Shown piece after piece: positions 45,185 to 53,302 of a DNA stretch of 64,000 nt. The DNA is taken from contig CANPUE010000009.1 of the NCBI GenBank assembly GCA_947577185.1, positions 35,569-99,568 on the forward strand, written 5' to 3'. Origin of the DNA: an uncultured Lachnospiraceae bacterium. Its GTDB lineage: Bacteria; Bacillota; Clostridia; Lachnospirales; Lachnospiraceae. Each line of letters begins with the position of its first letter. Positions within the stretch are counted from its first letter, which is position 1. Below the pieces are notes generated by a model that worked only from the letters and a program-made list of their open reading frames with translations, did no database searches and was not told the origin of the DNA. The position numbers were made by a program, and so were the translations under genes.

Positions 45185-46023
45185 ACGTAAATGGAGTAGG
45201 AAGACAGTCTTATTTTGGAAAAACAGAGAAGAAAGCGGCAGACCGCAAAAATTTTGGAAGCGGTTTTTATGAGAGTCTGTCTGAAAATATCAATGACAGA
45301 AATTCTGCGGGGCCAAAAAGAGAAAACAATGCCGTTGTGAGGAATCATGCGGTCAACACTGCTTATCCGTATCATAATGTGCCGGCTGCGGCGGGAAGAT
45401 ATGGAAATGACAAAGCTGACACAGCAGTGTTCGAGATTGATGCAAGAAACATAACTTATCAGGAGAGCGACTATGCCAAAGCCTATGCAAAAGAGGGATT
45501 TACGCTGATGGCGCAGATAGAGGAAAAGGAACGGAGCGTTTACATAGAGCGCAGACAGGACGACGGTACGGTTACGGGATTTTTGGTGAATCTCGATAAA
45601 GTAGATGCCAATACAACAGATCCGGTGGAGCAGGCGGCTTTGAAAGCGTGGCAGAAAAAAACGAATCAGACACAAGCGGGAGGGAATGATGGGGAAACGC
45701 TGACGGTGGAAGAAGCGCTCCTGCAGTTTTATGAGTTTGTTGAGGACCGGATCAAGAATGGGCCGCCAAAGTTTCTCATAGGAGCCACAGAACTTTCTGT
45801 TGAAGAATGGGATAAACTGTTAGAGAGCGTGGATGGCCAGATCGACGACATAAAAGAAGAAATGCGTGAGCGGATTGAAAAGCTGAAAGAACAGCAGTTA
45901 AAAGAACAGCAGGCTGCAGAGGAATATGCAAAAGGCGGACTTTCTAAAGAACCTGAAGATAAAAGGGAAGAAGAGATTGAGGAAAAATTACTGGAATCGT
46001 TGTTTCAGGAAAAGAATGTTTAA
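45181..46023 (+). CDS. Unrecognised soluble protein coupled to an ECF sigma gene
   Basis: 280 residues, no signal peptide or membrane segment. The N-terminus MNVNGVGRQSYFGKTEKK with a later FGSGFYESL resembles the start of the next gene product. A middle region (about 85-140) looks folded, and the C-terminal 70 residues are a Glu/Lys-rich predicted coiled coil. It occupies the usual anti-sigma position (4-base overlap with the sigma stop), but lacks a membrane anchor. Function unknown; either a soluble partner of the sigma factor or a structural protein under its control. Confidence 0.75.
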   Translation: MNVNGVGRQSYFGKTEKKAADRKNFGSGFYESLSENINDRNSAGPKRENNAVVRNHAVNTAYPYHNVPAAAGRYGNDKADTAVFEIDARNITYQESDYAKAYAKEGFTLMAQIEEKERSVYIERRQDDGTVTGFLVNLDKVDANTTDPVEQAALKAWQKKTNQTQAGGNDGETLTVEEALLQFYEFVEDRIKNGPPKFLIGATELSVEEWDKLLESVDGQIDDIKEEMRERIEKLKEQQLKEQQAAEEYAKGGLSKEPEDKREEEIEEKLLESLFQEKNV

Positions 46024-46048
46024 ACAAAACCACGGGAGGAGATAGGGT

Positions 46049-47185
46049 ATGTCTATTACAGGAATCGTAAGACAAAACATGGCAGTCAACAATCAGTATC
46101 AGGCAGTTAAAAAAATGGCGGAGGAACAGGAAAAGTCATTTGGAGCGGGGTATCTGAGCGCTGTACTGTTCCAGGATGCTGCGGCAAAGACAGATGCTTC
46201 GGATATAAAGTCAAAGACAGATGCATCAGGCGATTCTGAGAATGCATGGGCCGTCGCGATGTATAATATGGAAGGAAAGGCGACTTACTTTAATGGAGCG
46301 CGTCTGTCTTCCATGGAGGGCAAATCGGACAGCGGTATTCTCAGCTGCGGGGTATTGGAGGATGGATCAACATACAGTGCAGTTTATGATCCGGCATCTA
46401 CGAACGAGGATCCTATTGTGGAAGTGAAGATTGAAAAAAACGGGGAACGGTATCTGGAAACAAAAGTGCATGTCAGTCAGGTAAAACCTTCAAAAGCATC
46501 GCAGGCAGAATTGTTTGCACTGTGCGCATTTGCTGAGGCGCAGGGACTCGCAAATGGTAAGGAACAATCGGAGGATTACCGGAATCTGCTGCTGCAGGGG
46601 AAAGAGGAGGCGCTTGGCGCGGCAGGAGCGGATGAGTTTGTGTATGGGAAGAAAAATTGGAACGTGCCTTTTTCCAAAGCAGGGCTGAATTCTGTTTTGC
46701 AGAGTGTAAAAGACCAGAAAGCCACTCCGGGACTGTCGCCGTTTGAAGAGCGCAGGCAGGCGGCTCAGGGTGCGCCGTATTCTTATCTGGCAAAGGATGG
46801 GATAATAGATTATAACGGCGTCATTTTTGTATGCGATAATGAACATAGATCGCTGCATCTTGGAGATACGAGTGACAGGAGCAAATGTATTCAGATTAGT
46901 CTTTCCGGCGGCGGTTCTCTGATCGTAAACAGAGATAATATCGGAGATCTGTCCAAAGCGATCGGCATGTTTTCTCCCGAGGATGTCAATCTGATTCTGC
47001 GTGCAATCGCGCAGGATGCCAAAATACAGCAGGTGCAGAAAGAAATCGACGATGAGAGATCCGGTATCGGTGAAGCGCAGGAGGCAGGCGAAACGGGAAC
47101 AACAGAGGAAACAGATTCGATTGAAGCCGTGGAGGCACCGATACAGACAGGTATTTTGGGAAAAAAAGAGACGGAAGAACAATAA
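46049..47185 (+). CDS. Unrecognised soluble protein, partial paralogue of the upstream gene product
   Basis: 378 residues without membrane segments or signal peptide. The N-terminus M-S-I-T-G-I-V-R-Q followed by a Lys-rich stretch and SFGAGYLSAVL matches the pattern G-[IV]-x-R-Q ... F-G-x-G-[FY] of its neighbour. A middle part contains NAWAVAMYNMEGKATYFNGARL; the C-terminal 50 residues are acidic and disordered. The gene is 25 bases downstream with GGGAGGAG as ribosome site, so it belongs to the same ECF sigma operon. Family membership not recognised with certainty; similar short N-terminal motifs occur in other Lachnospiraceae proteins of unknown role. Confidence 0.72.
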   Translation: MSITGIVRQNMAVNNQYQAVKKMAEEQEKSFGAGYLSAVLFQDAAAKTDASDIKSKTDASGDSENAWAVAMYNMEGKATYFNGARLSSMEGKSDSGILSCGVLEDGSTYSAVYDPASTNEDPIVEVKIEKNGERYLETKVHVSQVKPSKASQAELFALCAFAEAQGLANGKEQSEDYRNLLLQGKEEALGAAGADEFVYGKKNWNVPFSKAGLNSVLQSVKDQKATPGLSPFEERRQAAQGAPYSYLAKDGIIDYNGVIFVCDNEHRSLHLGDTSDRSKCIQISLSGGGSLIVNRDNIGDLSKAIGMFSPEDVNLILRAIAQDAKIQQVQKEIDDERSGIGEAQEAGETGTTEETDSIEAVEAPIQTGILGKKETEEQ

Positions 47186-47207
47186 AGAAAAAGAAGACGG
47201 TTTACGA

Positions 47208-47246
47208 TAAAAGGCATCTGGAAAATAGAATTTCGGATGTCTTTTA
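47208..47246 (+). terminator. Possible terminator of the second sigma operon
   Basis: AAAAGGCATCTG pairs imperfectly with CGGATGTCTTTT around a 13-base loop; a T-run occurs 12 bases further on. Weak. Confidence 0.4.
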
Positions 47247-47377
47247 TGATTTTGGGCTTTTTTAAGGCATTTGGGGAATCATGTTCAAAATATTGGTGCA
47301 AAAGAATCTGATATGGATTATAATGGAAATCACACGCCACTGTCATGTAATAGTCAAAAGGGATAAGGGATAAGCGA

Positions 47378-48634
47378 ATGAGTGTTATCAGCAGCAAGGA
47401 TGTCTATGAGATCATCAGAAAAACATTGAGTATCATCAATTCAAAGATTATGAACCACGGTGAGATTACAGGGTACATATTGTATAAGATGCTGGAATGT
47501 GAACAAATCTATACAGAGCAGGAGCTGGTGGATTATACAATGTTAGGCATCCTGCATGATATCGGTTTGTACAAAGAAGATAATATAAGTAATGTGTCTG
47601 ATTTCGAGACAAAAAATCCGTGGCAGCATTCTATTTACGGTTTCCTTTTCCTGAAATATCTCTCACCGATGGATGACAGGGCGGAGATTGTTTTGTACCA
47701 TCATTTGGATTATAACCGTTACGGTCTGATCCAGAGTCGTTATAAACATATTATCGAGTGTCTCAATCTGGCGGATAAAATGGATACTTTTCTTCATTTG
47801 CAGAAAGAAAAATTTGAAAAAGATTACTTTGGCTGTTATCGGGATATTATATTTTCCGGGGCAGCCCTGGATCTGTTTCACAGAGCGGAAGCCCAATACG
47901 GGATCACAGCCAATCTTGTCAGCGGAACCTACAAGGAGGAACTGGCGGAACTGCTTGCAAAAAGAGCATTTTCCGAACAGTACAAAAAGGGATTTTTGGA
48001 GATGCTTGTTTATACCATCGATTTCAGAAGTGAGCACACGGTAGTTCATACGCTGGCGACAGTGAATTTCGGACAGCAGATCGGCAGACTAATGCATCTT
48101 GGCAGCAGGGATCTGCGCGATCTTTACTACGGAACATTATTGCATGATCTGGGAAAGATTGCAATTCCGCTTTCTATTCTGGAGTCAACGGGACGGCTTT
48201 CCGATGACGAGATGAAAGTCATGAAGGCGCACGTCAGGATTACGGAAATGATTCTGGCGGGAGTCGTGGAGGATGCGGTATTGCAGATTGCAGTCAGACA
48301 TCATGAGAAACTGGATGGGAGCGGTTATCATAAAGGACTGACGGAAAATCAATTGACACTGCCGCAGCAGATTGCCGCAGTTGCCGATATTTTAAGCGCT
48401 TTATACGGGAAGCGGAGCTATAAAGATTCTTTCAGCTCCGAACTGATCCGGAAGATCATGAAAGAGGATGCGGAGAACAATAAGATCAACAAGTCAGTGG
48501 TTGATACGCTGATAAAAAACTATGACAAAGTGATTGCGGAATTTGAAAAAGAAAAAGAGAACACGATAGGACTTTATCTGAAGATCAAAGAGCAGTATGA
48601 CGTCATCAGCGAAAGATTTCTGTCGTTTCAATAA
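47378..48634 (+). CDS. Two-HD-domain phosphohydrolase, HD-GYP-like
   Basis: 418 residues. An N-terminal HD domain contains LGILHDIGLYK (about 65-75), and a C-terminal HD-GYP-type domain contains LLHDLGKIAIP and HHEKLDGSGYHKGL. In canonical HD-GYP c-di-GMP phosphodiesterases the latter reads G-Y-P; here it is G-Y-H. The metal-binding His/Asp residues are retained in both domains. Probable role is hydrolysis of cyclic di-GMP or another nucleotide, matching the diguanylate cyclase at 53.3 kb. No sensor or receiver domain is attached. Transcribed alone. Confidence 0.88.
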   Translation: MSVISSKDVYEIIRKTLSIINSKIMNHGEITGYILYKMLECEQIYTEQELVDYTMLGILHDIGLYKEDNISNVSDFETKNPWQHSIYGFLFLKYLSPMDDRAEIVLYHHLDYNRYGLIQSRYKHIIECLNLADKMDTFLHLQKEKFEKDYFGCYRDIIFSGAALDLFHRAEAQYGITANLVSGTYKEELAELLAKRAFSEQYKKGFLEMLVYTIDFRSEHTVVHTLATVNFGQQIGRLMHLGSRDLRDLYYGTLLHDLGKIAIPLSILESTGRLSDDEMKVMKAHVRITEMILAGVVEDAVLQIAVRHHEKLDGSGYHKGLTENQLTLPQQIAAVADILSALYGKRSYKDSFSSELIRKIMKEDAENNKINKSVVDTLIKNYDKVIAEFEKEKENTIGLYLKIKEQYDVISERFLSFQ

Positions 48635-48748
48635 CAGTGTTTGTATAGTCCATTTTAAGGGACTCTATCTGTGTTATAGTAATGCCGTGAAGACAAAAGT
48701 GACGGAAGATCCGGAGAGTGCACACATATGAGACAAAAGGAGCATTCT

Positions 48749-49177
48749 ATGGAAAAAGCGGTATTACATGAGAGGAAATTAAAAAGAACGCTGCGGCGCG
48801 GCGATATTTATTATGCCGATCTGGACAGGATAGAGAAGGCGCGCGGGAGCGAGCAGGCCGGGAGAAGACCGGTTCTGGTAATACAAAATGATATTGGAAA
48901 CCGTTATGCGCCGACAACGATCGTTGCGGTGTTAACTTCAAAACGAAAACGGAACCTGCCGACGCATGTGCGTATTCCTGCGTTTTCCGGACTCGATTGC
49001 AAGAGTACGGTCTGCCTGGAACAGATCAGAACCATCGATAAAAGCCGTCTGGAAAAATATTGCGGGAATGTCGGAGCGGATGCAATGCGGGAAGTTGGGA
49101 AAGCGATTGCGGTGAGTCTGGGAACGGAGAGGGGAACCTCGGAACCTTTGAGCGACTGCAGTCATTCTAAAATTTAA
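48749..49177 (+). CDS. MazF/PemK-type endoribonuclease toxin, no antitoxin adjacent
   Basis: 142 residues. Family motifs are LRRGDIYYADL near the N-terminus, GSEQAGRRPVLVIQND, TVCLEQIRTIDKSRL and the C-terminal helix. It is longer than typical MazF (about 115 residues) because of an N-terminal extension of about 16 and a Ser-rich tail. The ATG at 48749 follows AAAGGAG; the frame could begin at 48728. The preceding gene is the HD protein and the next an ECF sigma factor, so no MazE-like antitoxin frame is visible on either side. Expected activity is sequence-specific mRNA cleavage. Confidence 0.88.
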   Translation: MEKAVLHERKLKRTLRRGDIYYADLDRIEKARGSEQAGRRPVLVIQNDIGNRYAPTTIVAVLTSKRKRNLPTHVRIPAFSGLDCKSTVCLEQIRTIDKSRLEKYCGNVGADAMREVGKAIAVSLGTERGTSEPLSDCSHSKI

Positions 49178-49197
49178 AATCTGATTTGTTTTTCTTT

Positions 49198-49226
49198 ATA
49201 AAAGCGTCGAATCTGCTTTTATTTTC
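49198..49226 (+). terminator. Possible terminator after the mazF-like gene
   Basis: ATAAAAGC, 9-base loop, GCTTTTAT, then TTT. Confidence 0.5.
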
Positions 49227-49366
49227 CAAAGTACATTTAAAAAATTAAAAAAATTTTGATCCTGAGATCATTTTTGATGTGGTGATTCGTTCTATTATAC
49301 AGAGGGAACCCTTTATGTGAGATTGATCTTACGAATTTGCAAAATCCTGAACAGGAGGAGACCATT

Positions 49367-49900
49367 TTGACGCGCGAAGATGAGCTGTTCAAGAGAATGA
49401 AACAGGGGGATGACAGTGTCGTAGAGGAACTGACTGCCATGTACTATGCGGAGATCTACCGGTACTGCATCTGGCATGCCCCAAACAAAGAGACCGCGGA
49501 GGATGCGGCACAGGAGACCTTTTTAAAAGCCATCCGCTGTCTGGATCTTTATGTTCATAAGGGAAAATTCAGGGCTTTTCTATACCAGATCGCAGCGAAT
49601 ACCTGTATTGATATGGGACGGCGCAAATGGCTCACGGATGTGCCGTTTGAGCAGCTTACGGAAGAACCGGAATATGAAGAGTGCGGATTTGTGTCAGTTG
49701 ATGAACGGCTGCAGTTTGGGCAGATGATAAGCGTACTGCCGATTCACCTGCAGGAGATCGTGATATTACGGTACGGACAGGAATTAACCATGCGTGAGAT
49801 CGCACAGATTGTAAATCTGCCCTTACGTACGGTTCAGTCGAGGCTGCGCTCCGCGCTGAAAAAGCTGCGCAGACAACTGGAGAATGGAGGGAAAGAATGA
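49367..49900 (+). CDS. ECF-type RNA polymerase sigma factor (third)
   Basis: 177 residues. Region 2 contains NKETAEDAAQETFLKAIRCLD, and region 4 contains LTMREIAQIVNLPLRTVQSRLRSALKKLR. The start is a TTG at 49367 because AGGAGGAG (49353-49360) lies 6 bases upstream; another in-frame TTG at 49337 lacks a site. Upstream bases CGTTCTATTATAC near 49288-49300 resemble the -10 region of ECF promoters, but no clear -35 TGAAAC is present. It overlaps the next gene by 4 bases; the operon continues into an ABC transporter. Confidence 0.92.
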   Translation: MTREDELFKRMKQGDDSVVEELTAMYYAEIYRYCIWHAPNKETAEDAAQETFLKAIRCLDLYVHKGKFRAFLYQIAANTCIDMGRRKWLTDVPFEQLTEEPEYEECGFVSVDERLQFGQMISVLPIHLQEIVILRYGQELTMREIAQIVNLPLRTVQSRLRSALKKLRRQLENGGKE

Positions 49901-50697
49901 ACAAAATGACGAAAAAACAATTAGAAAGTCTCCTGAAAACAGCGTCACAACAGGCGGCTTCCGACATGGAGAAAGGGATGCGGGCAGAGCCGGCACAGGA
50001 GATCAACGACAGGGCAAAGATCATTCTGACACAAAAGCAGATGCGCAGGAGGATTGGGTTCATGGAATTTCTGCGCCGCCAGGTACGTTTTATTTATTGT
50101 AAAATCTGGCTGGTGCAGATGTGTATGCTGATGTTTCTGTTCGCCTTTTTCGAAGTGCCGATGCATGCTGTGTCCGTGCGGGATACAGGCAGTACAGCCC
50201 GCTATACCGCTTATCTTCTCTGCTGTATGTCAGTGCTCGTGCTGTTTCTGGCGGTGCCGTTTCTTTACCGCTCCATACATTACACGATGTACGAGCTGGA
50301 GCTGACAACCCGCTTTTCTTCCGTCAGATTATTGGCGGCAAGACTGCTCGCAATCGGGGTCGGAAATATAATTTTGCTTCTTGGCATCCTGGCATTTGCG
50401 GTCATAAGGACTTCTTTGCGGATTGACAGTGTGTTGCTGTATGTCCTTTTGCCGTATCTGATGGCAGCCTGCGGTCTGCTGTATCTGCTGAGACACCTTC
50501 CGGCCGACAGACTGCAGCCGGCGAGCTGGGGACTGGCATGTGCTCTGTTTGTGATTTTTGTAATGTTGAAACGTTTTTGGCCGGCCTTTTTTGTACAGCG
50601 TTTTTCTTTCGGCTGGGGGATCGTATGCCTTGTCCTGCTCCTTTTTTGTACCAGACAGGTGTATGAGCTGCTGCACAGGCCGATGTATGCATTATGA
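49897..50697 (+). CDS. Polytopic membrane protein coupled to the sigma factor, probable anti-sigma factor
   Basis: 266 residues. A cytoplasmic helical N-terminus of about 70 residues is followed by six predicted membrane segments (from about residue 72 to 258). There is no zinc motif. The 4-base overlap with the ECF sigma gene suggests that the N-terminal region binds the sigma factor. Not assigned to a named family. Start ATG at 49897 follows GGAGGGAAAG. Confidence 0.75.
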   Translation: MNKMTKKQLESLLKTASQQAASDMEKGMRAEPAQEINDRAKIILTQKQMRRRIGFMEFLRRQVRFIYCKIWLVQMCMLMFLFAFFEVPMHAVSVRDTGSTARYTAYLLCCMSVLVLFLAVPFLYRSIHYTMYELELTTRFSSVRLLAARLLAIGVGNIILLLGILAFAVIRTSLRIDSVLLYVLLPYLMAACGLLYLLRHLPADRLQPASWGLACALFVIFVMLKRFWPAFFVQRFSFGWGIVCLVLLLFCTRQVYELLHRPMYAL

Positions 50698-50841
50698 TCT
50701 GTGAGTTTATAAACCGCAGTCAGGAAAAATCATGCAGTGAAACGGACAGATAAGAGAACGGGAAGAAATGGACGGAAGAAAAAGACAGATAGAAAAAACA
50801 GAAAGAAAAAGAGGAGAAAGAGGAAAGAAAGGATCAGGCAT

Positions 50842-51732
50842 ATGGAATTGACAATGGAACATATCTCAAAAAATTTTAAGGATAAAAAAGCAGTGAAGGA
50901 TGTTTCTCTCACAATCACACCGGGCGTCTGGGGGCTGTTGGGAGCCAACGGCGCGGGGAAGACAACTTTGATGAGGATTGTAGCAGGTATTATGAAACCC
51001 GACAGCGGTCAGGTATTGTACAACGGGGTGCCGATAGATGTTTTGAAAGAGGCCTACCGGGATGTTTTTGGCTATCTGCCGCAGGAATTTGGATTTTATC
51101 CGGAATTTTCAGTGGCAGATTATCTGGAATATGTGGCGGCGCTCAAAGGTCTCACCAAAAAGGATGCGAAGCACAAAATAGAAAAACTGCTTGACAGAAT
51201 GACGTTGTATGAAGTGAGGAATAAAAAGATCGCGAAACTTTCCGGCGGTATGAAAAGGCGCGTGGGAATCGCACAGGCACTTTTGAATGAACCGGAGATC
51301 CTGATACTGGATGAGCCGACCAGCGGGCTTGATCCCGGAGAACGCGTGCGGTTTCGTAATCTGCTCTCAGAATTTGCTCACGATCGTATCGTACTGATCT
51401 CAACGCATATCGTTTCTGATATTGAATATATTGCGATGCGAAACACGATCATGAAAGAGGGAAAGATTCTTTCCGTGGGCACGACGGAAGAACTTGTTGA
51501 ACTGGTGAAGGGAAAGGTGTGGAGCAGTGTTGTTCCGATGGAAAAACTGCAAAAGTATGAGAGGGAACTAAAGATCGTGAATCTGAAAAACGAGGACGCG
51601 GGACATGTTGTAATACGTTATCTTTCCGACGAGCCGCTTACGAAAGATTCAGTGGAAGAGCAGGCGAGACTTGAGGACTTATATTTATGGCTTTTTCCGG
51701 AAGCACTGCAGAAAGGGGGAAGTGAGGCATGA
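50842..51732 (+). CDS. ABC transporter ATP-binding protein (ABC-2 type)
   Basis: 296 residues. Walker A is LLGANGAGKTTLM, Q-loop YLPQEFGFYPEFSV, signature KLSGGMKRR, Walker B ILILDEPTSGLDPGE and switch His in STHIVSD. The C-terminal 80 residues are the extra domain of ABC-2 exporters of the antibiotic-resistance/natA type. The ATG at 50842 fits the family start and follows AAAGGA; a longer frame back to 50737 would add 35 mostly Lys/Arg residues and is rejected. It is separated from the membrane protein gene by 144 bases of very purine-rich DNA and overlaps the permease gene by 4 bases. Confidence 0.93.
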   Translation: MELTMEHISKNFKDKKAVKDVSLTITPGVWGLLGANGAGKTTLMRIVAGIMKPDSGQVLYNGVPIDVLKEAYRDVFGYLPQEFGFYPEFSVADYLEYVAALKGLTKKDAKHKIEKLLDRMTLYEVRNKKIAKLSGGMKRRVGIAQALLNEPEILILDEPTSGLDPGERVRFRNLLSEFAHDRIVLISTHIVSDIEYIAMRNTIMKEGKILSVGTTEELVELVKGKVWSSVVPMEKLQKYERELKIVNLKNEDAGHVVIRYLSDEPLTKDSVEEQARLEDLYLWLFPEALQKGGSEA

Positions 51733-52982
51733 GATTATTCAGACTCGAACTCAAAAAAATAATGAAAACCCGCCGGACATGGGTGATGATTGCGGCTGCG
51801 TTGTTTTTGTCTGTCGGGATGGCCTGGCTGCCGGTGACATTTGAAGCGGTCAACGTGTATGATGAAGCGGGCAATAGGATAAAAGGACTGGAGGGCATTG
51901 AGGCGATCGCCTATCTGAAAGATCTGCAAAAAGAGATCACAGGCGTTGTTACGCCGGATAAGATAAAGACTGCGCTTCGCGAATACCAGGCTTGTCTGCG
52001 CGAATATGGCGTGGAAGGGACATACGATCTTCCAGAGGGCGTCTATGAGAGACGGATTCTGCCATATCGTGCGATCATGCATGGGATAAAAGAGGCTTTT
52101 GCAAATCGTGATAACGGGATGGCAAGAGACTATATGGAGATTGATCCGGAGTGGGGGGAAAACTACTATCAGGCCTGTGAAGAGAGACTTATTTCCCTGA
52201 TGGAAATGGAGCAGAAAAATAATCAGGCGGCACAGAGTGCGGCGCTTAAAATGTACCAGGCCGTAGAAAAACCCTATGTTTACTATCCGGGTTATAATTC
52301 CAATGCGACAGAATACGAGGGATTTCTGATCATGATGCTTTTGCTTCTTGCTATCTGTATTGCGGCTCCGGTTTTTTCAACCGACTACCAGACAGGAGCA
52401 GACGATATCCTGCGCTGTACGAAGCACGGCCGTATCCGGCTGGGAATCGTGAAACTGACAGCCGTGGCAGGGATCACCGGCGTATTGTTTGTGATCTGTA
52501 TTACGATCCATCTGCTTTTGGTCAATTCCTTTTTTGGATGGGAATGTTTAAAAACTTCCCTGCAGATCGAGTGGTCGGCTACGACACTTTCAAACTGGAA
52601 TATGGGACAATTTCAGCTTGCCATAGCGCTTGCGGGATTCCTGTCATTTATTGCGAGCATATGCTTTACCCTGTTTGTATCATCCAGATGCCAGAATGTG
52701 GTTTCCTCGATGGCGATCAGCTACATTGTCTGCCTTGCACCGCTCTTTAGTTACCTGATGTTTGGAGGCATTTCCGTGCTCGAAGTGTGGCTGGCCTGTA
52801 TTCTCCCATCCGGGGGCATCTGTGTGCCGAGCGGATTTTTGTATGAAGTATTGGATTTTAAATTCCTGAAAGTGGGAAATTTTGCCATCTGGGAGCCGTA
52901 TGCGATGCTGTGCTTTGCCGGAGTGGAAATTGTTTTCTTCGCGGTTTTGGCTGTCTGTTCCTATGTGAGGAAAAAAGGATAG
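51729..52982 (+). CDS. ABC-2 type transporter permease
   Basis: 417 residues. One N-terminal membrane segment (about 16-37) precedes an extracytoplasmic loop of about 160 residues, then five segments (about 198-217, 237-262, 293-318, 325-350, 386-410). Partner of the ATPase encoded upstream (4-base overlap). The ECF sigma factor, membrane protein and ABC transporter probably form one stress-response operon, for instance against membrane-active compounds; the substrate is not readable. Confidence 0.88.
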   Translation: MRLFRLELKKIMKTRRTWVMIAAALFLSVGMAWLPVTFEAVNVYDEAGNRIKGLEGIEAIAYLKDLQKEITGVVTPDKIKTALREYQACLREYGVEGTYDLPEGVYERRILPYRAIMHGIKEAFANRDNGMARDYMEIDPEWGENYYQACEERLISLMEMEQKNNQAAQSAALKMYQAVEKPYVYYPGYNSNATEYEGFLIMMLLLLAICIAAPVFSTDYQTGADDILRCTKHGRIRLGIVKLTAVAGITGVLFVICITIHLLLVNSFFGWECLKTSLQIEWSATTLSNWNMGQFQLAIALAGFLSFIASICFTLFVSSRCQNVVSSMAISYIVCLAPLFSYLMFGGISVLEVWLACILPSGGICVPSGFLYEVLDFKFLKVGNFAIWEPYAMLCFAGVEIVFFAVLAVCSYVRKKG

Positions 52983-53302
52983 GATTACAAAAAAAGCAAA
53001 AGCAAAACAGAAAAATGAAGTCTGACCTGCTGGGCACTATTACAACTGCCGGGTTTGTGGTATAATAGACGCAGACCCGGCGGTCTGCGTCTCAAGAATT
53101 ACTACGTAATTCTTACGAAAATGGTTCACGATTACAGCATTAGAGCCTGAGATATACAAGACACAGACTCGGCGGTCTGCGTCCCGAGAATTACAGCATT
53201 AGAGCCTGAGATATACAAGACGCAGGCTTAGCAGTCTCGTCTTATGAATTACGGCGTATCGTATCCTCTAACCGTTGCGGGTGCGATAGAAAGGAATCGT
53301 TT
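52983..53302 (+). promoter_or_regulatory. Repeat-rich leader of the diguanylate cyclase gene
   Basis: An extended -10 promoter (TG-G-TATAAT, box at 53061-53066) is followed by 230 bases without an ORF. It holds three copies of a hairpin motif: 53068-53091 (perfect 10-bp stem, CGGC loop), 53160-53183 (two base changes) and 53219-53241 (diverged). A 9-bp hairpin lies at 53094-53114, and an exact 32-base direct repeat at 53131-53162 and 53190-53221. It does not resemble the known c-di-GMP riboswitch classes. Confidence 0.6.
53131..53221 (+). repeat. Exact 32-base direct repeat (two copies, 59 bp apart)
   Basis: Copies at 53131-53162 and 53190-53221 are identical. Each is immediately followed by a copy of the hairpin motif, so the whole block looks like a duplication of about 59 bp. 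Confidence 0.9.

Noticed and set aside
50737..50841. N-terminal extension of 35 Lys/Arg-rich residues on the ABC ATPase
   Set aside because: The family start is at 50842 with its own ribosome site; the stretch is simply purine-rich DNA.
53131..53241. A CRISPR array
   Set aside because: Only two exact 32-base copies with a single spacer-like gap that itself contains a repeated hairpin; no cas genes.
53068..53302. A c-di-GMP riboswitch upstream of the diguanylate cyclase
   Set aside because: The conserved sequence blocks of the known class I and II aptamers are not present; only repeated hairpins are seen.
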